From NCBI GenBank assembly GCA_002746305.1, contig NVWV01000007.1, forward strand, positions 124,001 to 188,000: a DNA stretch of 64,000 nt, given 5' to 3'. The notes beneath the pieces were generated by a model, which saw nothing but the letters and a program-made list of their open reading frames with translations, ran no database searches and was not told the origin of the DNA. Below, piece after piece: positions 19,868 to 28,596 of this stretch; the first letter of the stretch is position 1; every line of letters starts with the position of its first letter. The stretch comes from Bacteroidota bacterium (lineage in GTDB: Bacteria > Bacteroidota > Bacteroidia > NS11-12g > UBA9320). Both the position numbers and the translations under genes were made by a program.

Positions 19868-22423
19868 TCAATCTGACAACACCAGTTTATTTACGTCCAG
19901 AACTATATGATCAACAGTCAACCGAGCATAATAAACTCCGTGCCTATGATCTTTAAGGTTAACAATAGCAGATGTGGTGCCAAGTTTTTTAAGATCATAT
20001 TCTTGAATAATAGTTCCATTATTATCAAGTATGGATAACATGGCTGATGCACATGATTCTAAGTTAAAATCACATTTGACAATAGTCTTGGTAATAAATG
20101 GATTGGGCAAGACCGAGATAATATGTTCAATATCCTTTGGTTCTTCAAGATCAATATCCGAAGTGATATCATTTTCAATATATTCTGAGAAATTATCACC
20201 GTACTGATCGTTGTGATTATTATTTGCAACAAAACCACTGAAGAAATCGCATTGAAGAGCGTGATTGATTACATAGTGACCGGCCATAAGATCAGAATTT
20301 GGTTTTATAGTAATTGAATTGCTTGCAACCACGTCAATATGATTAGAGACAGTCGCGTTTTGCAATGTAATATTGTCTCCAACTAGGTTGTAGCTGACGG
20401 TGCCACTTAGGCTCACATTTGTTGCATAGGTTCTTATATATTTTGCCGAAGTTATCCATCCTCCATTACCATCTAAACTGGATATTTTTACCCTATAAAC
20501 TTTGCCGGGAAGCAGGGTTGCTCCAGTAGGTAAATAATCTTGTAGCCTAAAATTCGCTAAAGTCTTTTCAATAGTTATTATACCCAATGAAACATTATTA
20601 TATGGAGTATTGTTGGGATCACCAAAATATGTTTCTGGACCAAAATACTTCCATTGGTGATACTCAGGTCCAATAACTGCTAAGTCATGCCCGTGTTCTG
20701 TTATCGAAACATGTAATTTTTTAGTTCGAATAAAGCAATTAGTCCAGTTCTCAACATAAGAAAAATACGGATATTGCTGTTTTAAATCATTACAATTTGT
20801 ACCAAACTTATTGGTATAAAAATTCTCATAAGTAAGAGGGAAATAGCCTTGTGTTCTTGGTGAACAATACCAACCTGGAGCTACAACTTTAGGTTCCGCA
20901 GCTAGAATTATGTCTTCTGTTAAACAAACATCAATAATATTTTCATCATTCCCATTAACTTGAAAGTCAATTGATTTACACCCTACATAACCTTGAAAAG
21001 AGGCCTGTATCGATGGACTTGGACAATATGTATCTGTGTAAGTGAGTGTACTATTATTTGGAGCCAAATAAGTGCTGAAGTTTCCTTGATTCCATGAGGT
21101 ATTGAATTTTCCATACCAAACTGGGTCTGTACCAGGTTCATTTTCAATACAATCATCACGCAACCCGTCTGGACCATGAAGTTGCCCAATAACTCTATGG
21201 TTTTGATTAAATAATGGAGATCCAGAGGATCCTTTTTGCACAGTTCCTGCATCCAATGTAACTTCCCAATGATATTGATTGGTATTATTTAGTGGAGGAT
21301 AGGCGGAGGAAATTGGAATACCACTGGCAAAGCAAATTTGTTTTACATCTCCAGAAGGATGGTGGATACCGGTCGCCCCTGCAATTGGACTACTCAGTGA
21401 CCAACCTGCCAAACAAGCATTAATCGAACCTAGAGTTTCGGGGGTTGCAGTATGAAGTTGGAGCAATAAATAATCTGAAGTTGGATTATTTACATTTTCA
21501 GCGGATAATAAGGTGGAACCGTAAATAGAATTTCCAGCATTTAGCTGTTGATTGGTTAAACAATGAGCTTCATAGTTAAAAAGAAAAACCAACGTACTGA
21601 CATCAAATGTTGATTGAGATCCACTGGTAGCAGGGAGACAATGATTTGCGGTAAGGAATAAAGGTCTAGCGTCTTCTTCTGTATTATTAAGTAAAGCTCC
21701 AGTACACCACGCTGCCAATTCTTGAGATTCGTCATACCCCAAGATAAGAGCTACAGCTCGCTTCTCTTTCTCCCATAGGTCCCCTTCTGAACAATTTACA
21801 TTTATATTGCATGGTAAAGCTCCTCCATTAGTAGCATAGGTGCCAGTGTAGAAATTGAAAACGTGAACTATTTTGGAAATTGAAACCTCTCCTTGGAATG
21901 CTACATCTGTAGGCTCCGAGTACTCTATGTAGATATTACTCCCAATGACAATTTCAGTTCCAAACTTGATGATTCTAGATTCATCAGCCTGATTATTCAG
22001 ATGTGTAAATGCTCCTATCTTTCTTGTTCTATCTTCATTATAAATATGCAATTCGGCTCCTTCGGGTAATTTGAATTTATCAAAGTAAAATTGCATTCCT
22101 AAGGCAGTGGACGACTCCACTTTAATAACCCATACTTCTGTTCCATCTTCTGCAACCTGATAATGTCCTTGGGTTTTAAGATTAATGGCAATATTTACAC
22201 CTGTACCATAGTAGTGATCCTCACAATCTGCACACACTGCACTTGCCCTCAACTCTTCTTCCTCATTATTAATATATGGTAGCTCGACTATGTTAGTAAT
22301 TTCCTCTAGCACGGAGAAATCAATCCCATTGTCGTAATAGATAGGCAGACTTTTTGTACTTTCTTGTGAATACCCAAAGTATGAGCAAAGTATTCCAACA
22401 GTTAAAATTAATATCTTTTTCAT
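19868..22423 (-). CDS. Secreted trypsin-like (lysyl endopeptidase-type) serine protease with T9SS C-terminal region
   Basis: WCTGALLNNTEEDARPLFLTANHCL (His), SDYLLLQL (Asp), KGSSGSPLFNQNHRVIGQLHG (Ser), C-terminal ISVLPNPFITKTIV. Confidence 0.85.
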   Translation of the reverse strand: MKKILILTVGILCSYFGYSQESTKSLPIYYDNGIDFSVLEEITNIVELPYINNEEEELRASAVCADCEDHYYGTGVNIAINLKTQGHYQVAEDGTEVWVIKVESSTALGMQFYFDKFKLPEGAELHIYNEDRTRKIGAFTHLNNQADESRIIKFGTEIVIGSNIYIEYSEPTDVAFQGEVSISKIVHVFNFYTGTYATNGGALPCNINVNCSEGDLWEKEKRAVALILGYDESQELAAWCTGALLNNTEEDARPLFLTANHCLPATSGSQSTFDVSTLVFLFNYEAHCLTNQQLNAGNSIYGSTLLSAENVNNPTSDYLLLQLHTATPETLGSINACLAGWSLSSPIAGATGIHHPSGDVKQICFASGIPISSAYPPLNNTNQYHWEVTLDAGTVQKGSSGSPLFNQNHRVIGQLHGPDGLRDDCIENEPGTDPVWYGKFNTSWNQGNFSTYLAPNNSTLTYTDTYCPSPSIQASFQGYVGCKSIDFQVNGNDENIIDVCLTEDIILAAEPKVVAPGWYCSPRTQGYFPLTYENFYTNKFGTNCNDLKQQYPYFSYVENWTNCFIRTKKLHVSITEHGHDLAVIGPEYHQWKYFGPETYFGDPNNTPYNNVSLGIITIEKTLANFRLQDYLPTGATLLPGKVYRVKISSLDGNGGWITSAKYIRTYATNVSLSGTVSYNLVGDNITLQNATVSNHIDVVASNSITIKPNSDLMAGHYVINHALQCDFFSGFVANNNHNDQYGDNFSEYIENDITSDIDLEEPKDIEHIISVLPNPFITKTIVKCDFNLESCASAMLSILDNNGTIIQEYDLKKLGTTSAIVNLKDHRHGVYYARLTVDHIVLDVNKLVLSD

Positions 22424-22428
22424 ATTAT

Positions 22429-23343
22429 TTATAGTTGTGATTTAAGCATTACATTCTCTTCTTTAAGTCGTTCTATTTGTTTGTTCATTTCAATTAGATG
22501 TAAATAAAGTTCTTCGATTTTTTCCATTTGGATTACCTGCATTTTTCCAACAGCCATGCCACCTTCCTCAATTTTATCAGCACTTGGAACATGAGGTAAA
22601 TGTCCTTTTTGATTAATAAACGTCTCAACGTCTTTTAGCGACATTAATTTATAGTCCTTTTTAAATACATAATCTGGGAAAGGAGTCGCTTGAACTACAA
22701 TCTCTTTGGAGTATAAAATGCCAGTTCCTGATATTTTCAAGAATTCTTCGTTTGCACCATTATATCTGTTCTGGAAGGTCATTGTAGCTCCATTGTTATC
22801 AGTGTCGAATCTAATTAGACTTGTTAACGCACCACTGGCGGCTTTAAACAGTAAATCCGACTGACCAGTTCCTGATTGAAAAGCTAAATCTGCATTATTA
22901 GCCCCTGTGGTTTCAATAAGTTGTGAAACAGACTCATTAGACTTAATATGCAATCCTGCATTTGGTCCACTCGTCCCAATACCTACTCGACCGTCACTTA
23001 TAAGCGAGAGTACATTGAGATTGTTGCTAGCATATCTTAATTCTAACGTATTTCCTGAATTCGCGACATCCCAAATTTTAGTAGTGTTATTTGTAGGTGT
23101 GCTATAAATAAATCGTAAGCCTACTGTTCGTTCCTCAAATGGGGCTGTAGAGTTGAAAAAAGCTGGAAAGGATCTTTCAATAGTTAAAGATCTGGGGTTT
23201 AGTCCCACACCGGTATTGAACAAGGAGCTGCCATAGATGTGTGCCCTACCGGTTAAAGATGCCGGATTTGTGCCTGAAAATTGTGCGTATGACAACTGTG
23301 ACGATAAAGCAAAGAATGCTAATAAAAAGGTGATTTTTTTCAT
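22429..23343 (-). CDS. Secreted tail-fibre-like protein with C-terminal coiled coil
   Basis: Signal peptide, GRVGIGTSGPNAGLHIKS motif, terminal HLPHVPSADKIEEGGMAVGKMQ plus coiled coil, common in Bacteroidota. Confidence 0.7.
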   Translation of the reverse strand: MKKITFLLAFFALSSQLSYAQFSGTNPASLTGRAHIYGSSLFNTGVGLNPRSLTIERSFPAFFNSTAPFEERTVGLRFIYSTPTNNTTKIWDVANSGNTLELRYASNNLNVLSLISDGRVGIGTSGPNAGLHIKSNESVSQLIETTGANNADLAFQSGTGQSDLLFKAASGALTSLIRFDTDNNGATMTFQNRYNGANEEFLKISGTGILYSKEIVVQATPFPDYVFKKDYKLMSLKDVETFINQKGHLPHVPSADKIEEGGMAVGKMQVIQMEKIEELYLHLIEMNKQIERLKEENVMLKSQL

Positions 23344-23640
23344 TTATAAAAATTTATATAGTGCCTACTCTAATACACTTTTCAGCATTCGTGGAGCAAG
23401 AACTGTTCTCGCTTAATAGTACAGTTGCAGTTTTAGAAATAACCTAACCAAGAAGATTGTTTTGTCGCATTACCTCGTTCAGAATATAAAATTAGGAAAT
23501 TTCAAATTAACCCAAACGGCATAAGATATAAATGTAGCAAACCAACTTTACTTTGAATTTATAAGTTGGTCCGTACTGATAATGTTAATGACTTCTATTC
23601 CTGATAAGGATTCTTTGGACATATTGAATTTGTTCTTAAC

Positions 23641-23744
23641 CCGCCGAGAGTCTAACATTTTTGAAAAACTATTTCATTGAAAATCAACATTTTAACACCC
23701 TCAAATGTTCGACATAAAGGCCCGCAGCTCCACCTTCGCCCTCC
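23641..23744. repeat. Left copy of a ~100-bp imperfect direct repeat flanking the 24.0-28.0 kb gene cluster
   Basis: Shares CCGAGAGTC..AACATTTT and an exact 31-mer ATTTTAACACCCTCAAATGTTCGACATAAAG (23689-23719) plus CACCTTCGCCCTCC with 28301-28407. Confidence 0.85.
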
Positions 23745-24013
23745 GTAGCGTATTGCTTGCAATATGCGTAGGAGGGCTTTTTAACCTTACACTTTCCAAT
23801 TTTATTATGTGAGAGGTTTGAGCCTCGCTAAAGCCTCGGCGGCATGCGGCCCGATGGAGAAACTCCACTATATAATTACAAGCCTCCATACATCATGTCG
23901 ATTGAAAACAAATACTTTATTTACCGAGAAGTTCACCTTAAGGTTCTTAAGGACTATTAGTTAGAATAGAACACAGACAATTGCCTGTAACTCAACTCCC
24001 GAAAATCTGACCT

Positions 24014-25297
24014 TTAGATAACAACAAACTTACTTGCTTCTAGAGTCCTCAACTCTTGTTCTAATTCTGAAATTTGAATCAGATTATCGGCTAAAATAAG
24101 AACGTTAAAATTTCCCGTTTTTTGCAATAAATCACAATTATAAGGGAATATCGATTGTCTTTTTACACCATCAAAAATACTCGATTTAAGTCTTTTCTTT
24201 AAATCTACAAATGAGCATGGGTCTGTCTTTACTTTAATAAATTTCCATACAGGAATCTTATAAAACAACTTCTCAATTCGCTCTACAATCATTACAGAAT
24301 AAGAAGACCCATTAAAACGAGCATTATTTTCAACAGGGAACACACCTTCATCAGAAACGATATAATCAATACCGGCCACACCAATATAGCCAGTATCACG
24401 CATCTTTTTTACAATTTTCCATGAACTCTCTTTTATAAGAGCAGACTCGGCATCTGAAATATCTAGCTCACTAATAGTCCCCACATGTATCATTCCCTCT
24501 TTACATATTTGAGCTCGCATTCCTAAGTGACTAATTTCTCCGTTTCTACCAATAATCCATTGATCATTCGGTGAAGATGAAACACTTAAAAATGGTTCAA
24601 TAAGCACAACCTTTTCATTACAATCAGATATTTCCTTATATATTTCAGCCACATCATTACCATTGGTTTTATATAACGACATACCTGACTCACCAAATGT
24701 GCCACGAATAATTACGTTTTTATACTTTTCTAAATAACCATCAATAATCGATTTCATCATTGTATAATTTTCAGATTCTTGTGGTTTCATTTTGAAAGAA
24801 ACCCCTTCAATGATAGGAATGTCTAATTGTTGGCATATAATTTTAAAAGCTGCTTTGTCATTGTATCTGAACGTTTCAGATTCAGGAGACCCAAAAAAAT
24901 CAGCCCCAAGAACATCTGATGCTTCACTCTCTTTTTGGCTAGAAAACCATGGCACATAAACAGGAGTTCGTCCTGTTTTACGAATAATATTCTTTATTGG
25001 CTCAGGATCATTAATGATTAGCTCTGATAGTGTCTTTTCGTTTGTATCAGCTCCATACTCTACGATGAAATCTGGACCAAGTCCAAATGAACGTAACCAA
25101 TCATAATAATCAGTATCTAATTTCCCATGTAATACAACTAAATCGTTTAAGCTCGCCGCTGCAAGTGTTCTGTCACACTTAGAGGGAATTGAAGTATCTC
25201 TTAAAGGGAATTGAGGTAAATTATCCGCAACATATATTACTAGCTCGTTGTCATTACTTGATATGCAATCTCTAAAAGTTTTATCTTTTGTCATCAT
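24014..25297 (-). CDS. ATP-grasp family ligase (PGM1/peptide-ligase-like)
   Basis: NVIIRGTFGESGMSLYK, FLSVSSSPNDQWII, VENNARFNGSSYSVM in ATP-grasp order. Confidence 0.72.
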   Translation of the reverse strand: MMTKDKTFRDCISSNDNELVIYVADNLPQFPLRDTSIPSKCDRTLAAASLNDLVVLHGKLDTDYYDWLRSFGLGPDFIVEYGADTNEKTLSELIINDPEPIKNIIRKTGRTPVYVPWFSSQKESEASDVLGADFFGSPESETFRYNDKAAFKIICQQLDIPIIEGVSFKMKPQESENYTMMKSIIDGYLEKYKNVIIRGTFGESGMSLYKTNGNDVAEIYKEISDCNEKVVLIEPFLSVSSSPNDQWIIGRNGEISHLGMRAQICKEGMIHVGTISELDISDAESALIKESSWKIVKKMRDTGYIGVAGIDYIVSDEGVFPVENNARFNGSSYSVMIVERIEKLFYKIPVWKFIKVKTDPCSFVDLKKRLKSSIFDGVKRQSIFPYNCDLLQKTGNFNVLILADNLIQISELEQELRTLEASKFVVI

Positions 25298-25309
25298 CTT
25301 TTCCTTTCA

Positions 25310-25951
25310 TTATTCGACTTTATTCCATAAAATCCAACCAAATATTATGCTTAGAATCACGACATAAGCTGTAAGTATGTAAACCCATTTCCCCGCTAAT
25401 TTGGGTGTTGGAATAGAAGATAGATTTAATCCTGCCAAACTGAGTACTGACACATATAGTATAATTGAAAATACGGAATGGCTAAAAAAAACCTCAAACA
25501 AAAACACAAAGGCTAGTATTATTCCATTGTTATCGACCGACAACCCCATATAGGTTTTAGAGTCAATGAGTCCATAAATATTAAAATAGCTCAGTCGAAT
25601 AGCACAACTAGCAACAATGATAAATGCTCCAGGCATAAACCACAGACTATATTCACCATAACTCAAAAGAAGGAGGGCTGGGAAAACACCAAAACTGACA
25701 ATATCAATCATAGAATCTAGCTGTCCTCCAAAATCACTTTGTTCTTTTGTTCGACCTTTCATTTTTCGAGCGATGATACCATCAAACCAATCAAAAAGTA
25801 CGGCCCATAGAATACTTATTATTGATGCAATAAAATTGCCTGTTACAGCAAAGTATATAGCAAACATAGTACACAATAGTCCTGCTAAAGAACATACATT
25901 AGGCAAATCTTTAGCGAAACTAAGCATGCTTAATCTATCCTTGTTATTCAT
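25310..25951 (-). CDS. CDP-alcohol phosphatidyltransferase family protein (PssA-like)
   Basis: Complete CDP-AP motif D-x2-DG-x2-AR...G-x3-D-x3-D: FDWFDGIIARKMKGRTKEQSDFGGQLDSMID; multiple TM segments. Confidence 0.92.
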   Translation of the reverse strand: MNNKDRLSMLSFAKDLPNVCSLAGLLCTMFAIYFAVTGNFIASIISILWAVLFDWFDGIIARKMKGRTKEQSDFGGQLDSMIDIVSFGVFPALLLLSYGEYSLWFMPGAFIIVASCAIRLSYFNIYGLIDSKTYMGLSVDNNGIILAFVFLFEVFFSHSVFSIILYVSVLSLAGLNLSSIPTPKLAGKWVYILTAYVVILSIIFGWILWNKVE

Positions 25952-25955
25952 TACT

Positions 25956-27065
25956 TCAACGGCTTTTTAAGTACATTACATCCTTTAATCCATTAATTAA
26001 TCTGCAGTTTTCTTCTTCGGTACGACTTGCAATTCGAAGATAACGATCTGCATCTGGCTGTGTTTTACCGTGACTATCTTTGATATATATATTGTGTTTA
26101 ATAAATAATTGTTTAACTATTTCCGGACCACTTAAAGCGTCATCAGGTAAACGACAAAAAATATAGTTCGCATCAGGTTTAAATACTTTCATTCCTGAAA
26201 TCGAGCAAAGTTTATTGTAAAACTCATCTCTATCAACAATCACCTTTTTACAGCTTTCTTCAAACTCTTGCTTGTATTGAGGCAGTATACGTAAAAACTC
26301 TTCTGCAAATCCATTAATGTTCCAAATATGGATTCCATCTCGAATAAGATTTACAAATTCTAAATTTGCGGTTAATAAATACCCTATTCTAAGGCCACAA
26401 ATACCATAAGCTTTACTCATACTTTTAAGTATCGCCACATTGGGATACAAATGAATTTCTTGTTCCAAGCTAATGTTGGTCTTATCTTCTGCAAAATCTA
26501 AAAAAGATTCATCGATAATAAGCATGCAATTATGATTCTCCAGCTTTTTTGCCAAACGAATAAGGTCTTCTTTGGGAACCAATAACGAAGTAGGATTATT
26601 AGGTGTTACTACAACAGCTATATCGGCATTCTCCTTTATTGCTTCTGCCGCGAATTTATCTACATCAAGTTGAAACGATGGAAATTCAAGAGGAAACTCA
26701 ACGACTTTATCTACAGGAGCTGCATTGGCATATTCATTAAAAGAAGGGACAGGAACAATCAACTTTTTTGCTAAATGACCTGATAGTATTTTAATAATCT
26801 CTGCAGCACCATTTCCTACTACAATTCGCTCAGAAGGTTGATCAATGAAGTTTCCTATTAACTCAGCAAGTGCATTTTGTGCCATAGGATAATTCAAAAC
26901 GATGTCTTGAATATTATCTTTTAAATGCGTAAAAACAGCTTTTGGAGGAAAATACAAATTATATAAATATGCATGGTCTGTAAAATCGTGACGATAATAA
27001 CCCCCATGTTGTTTTGCTACGTATTCGTATTTCTCTTCTTGAGTTTTATATTTAAATTCTAGCAT
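25956..27065 (-). CDS. Fold-type I PLP aminotransferase/decarboxylase (HisC/CobD-like)
   Basis: GNGAAEIIKIL, VVTPNNPTSLLVPKEDL, SKAYGICGLRIGYL (PLP Lys). Confidence 0.88.
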   Translation of the reverse strand: MLEFKYKTQEEKYEYVAKQHGGYYRHDFTDHAYLYNLYFPPKAVFTHLKDNIQDIVLNYPMAQNALAELIGNFIDQPSERIVVGNGAAEIIKILSGHLAKKLIVPVPSFNEYANAAPVDKVVEFPLEFPSFQLDVDKFAAEAIKENADIAVVVTPNNPTSLLVPKEDLIRLAKKLENHNCMLIIDESFLDFAEDKTNISLEQEIHLYPNVAILKSMSKAYGICGLRIGYLLTANLEFVNLIRDGIHIWNINGFAEEFLRILPQYKQEFEESCKKVIVDRDEFYNKLCSISGMKVFKPDANYIFCRLPDDALSGPEIVKQLFIKHNIYIKDSHGKTQPDADRYLRIASRTEEENCRLINGLKDVMYLKSR

Positions 27066-27154
27066 ACGTTTTTATCTAAATCATTGCCAAATGAAATTAC
27101 CATTTTAAGTACTCACTGAGATTACCCAAACTAAGACTCTGTAGCCTGAGAAAG

Positions 27155-28018
27155 TCATTCGACAACTTTTATCTTTTTGCTTTCAAATTCAATAGCAAAT
27201 GGATTTTGTATTCCTGAGGTTTCAGTAAAATTAGCTATAGGCATCAAGCTGTCAATTTTTGTTGGAAATATTTTTTCTGCTTCCACTAAATCCTTAAGAG
27301 TATCCACTTCGTACCAGCATTTATTATCAAAATCAACAGCTTCAAATCCTAATTCTCCACTCTCCAACATTTCGGCAAAAACTGTTTCATAATAGCCATT
27401 TACATTTTGGGCTCCAATATGATTGTTCAGTCTCGTTACAATAGCATGCCAAGAGGTGAGAGAAAAACTGTAAATATTAACTGTCTTATATTTGGTTTCC
27501 CCATTGTCTGAATTTGTGTCTTTGTAAAAATGCTTTATTTGCTTCTCAGAAGAGTCAAGAGTTACTGTGGTTCCATTCATCCATGGAAGAATTTTAGCTA
27601 TAGCAATTCGATTCGGATAAATCATCTTGTCCAAAAGAGCTGCATCAAAAACAAGATCTCCTTCAACTAACATAAATGGCTCTTTGATTGCATTACGAGC
27701 CATCCAAAGCGAATATATATTATTAGTTGTTTTATAAGGAGCACTATAAATAAATTCAATTGTCAAGTCTCTCGAAAATGCTGCAAGAAATTCTCTGATA
27801 CAATGTTCTTGATGCCCAGTAACAACAACCAGACGTTTAAACCCTTGTTTTATTAAATTGATAACGAGTCGTTCCAGAAACGACTGTCCATTTACTAAAG
27901 TAAGGCATTTAGGAGAATTAGACGTTAATGGCATAAGACGACTTCCCGTACCAGCCGCAAGAAGTAATGCTGTAGTTATTCGATTGTTTTCATTATCCTT
28001 CCGAAAGTTTTTATTCAT
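27155..28018 (-). CDS. Sugar/alcohol-phosphate nucleotidyltransferase (LicC/PntC-like)
   Basis: LLLAAGTGSRLMPLTSNSPKCLTLVNG signature, LVEGDLVFD, WYEVDTLKDLVEAEKIF. Confidence 0.88.
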   Translation of the reverse strand: MNKNFRKDNENNRITTALLLAAGTGSRLMPLTSNSPKCLTLVNGQSFLERLVINLIKQGFKRLVVVTGHQEHCIREFLAAFSRDLTIEFIYSAPYKTTNNIYSLWMARNAIKEPFMLVEGDLVFDAALLDKMIYPNRIAIAKILPWMNGTTVTLDSSEKQIKHFYKDTNSDNGETKYKTVNIYSFSLTSWHAIVTRLNNHIGAQNVNGYYETVFAEMLESGELGFEAVDFDNKCWYEVDTLKDLVEAEKIFPTKIDSLMPIANFTETSGIQNPFAIEFESKKIKVVE

Positions 28019-28300
28019 ATTTTTTATTCATTAAAGAATTTTTTGTACTCATATATAAGAGTAACATGCTTTTAAAACCCCTGTGCTACAAAGATTCAAC
28101 CTTACTATTGAGGCATAGGAAGATGCTAAATTAAAAGCGTGCGAAGGTACAAAAAAAAACAGCAATATTGAGTATTATGTAGTATTGCCGTTCTAAATTC
28201 AATTTTGCCTTGTTCTCTGCTTAAAATTCATTCCTTCATTAATTACGAAAGACCATAACCAAGTTCTAACGTCTTACATTTCATACAAACTATTAAACCT

Positions 28301-28407
28301 CCCGAGAGTCAAACATTTTCTAAAAAAAACATTGGCTGATAATCAGGATTTTAACACCCTCAAATGTTCGACATAAAGCCCCGCATCTTCACCTTCGCCC
28401 TCCTACG
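28301..28407. repeat. Right copy of the ~100-bp imperfect direct repeat
   Basis: Exact 31-mer at 28348-28378 shared with 23689-23719, plus flanking similarity. Confidence 0.85.
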
Positions 28408-28454
28408 CTCTAGGTTTACTTTGAGAGAGGGCAGGCTTTTATTTTACATTTTCA

Positions 28455-28596
28455 AATTCTTATTGCCGTAAGGGCTCAAGCCTCTGCAACAGCATCATTT
28501 ACAGACTCACCTGTGATCTCCTTATTTACTTTCCGCCAATAAGTGAATTAAACCATTCTTGATATGTGCCTTATTCCCTACAACAACTGCTTTCAT
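28455..28596 (-). pseudogene. 5' remnant of a LytTR-type response regulator gene
   Basis: ATG (28596-28594) overlaps the kinase stop (ATGA). Translation MKAVVVGNKAHIKNGLIHLLAESK* then, after a frameshift, EITGESVNDAVAEA*, resembling the start of a receiver domain. Confidence 0.65.

Noticed and set aside
23701-23889. Minus-strand 62-aa ORF
   Set aside because: Its end lies in the left direct repeat; the right repeat copy does not preserve an equivalent ORF and no domain is recognisable.
24014-28018. Phosphonate or phosphonolipid biosynthesis cluster
   Set aside because: No PEP mutase or phosphonopyruvate decarboxylase in or near the cluster, so only a general CDP-alcohol pathway is supported.
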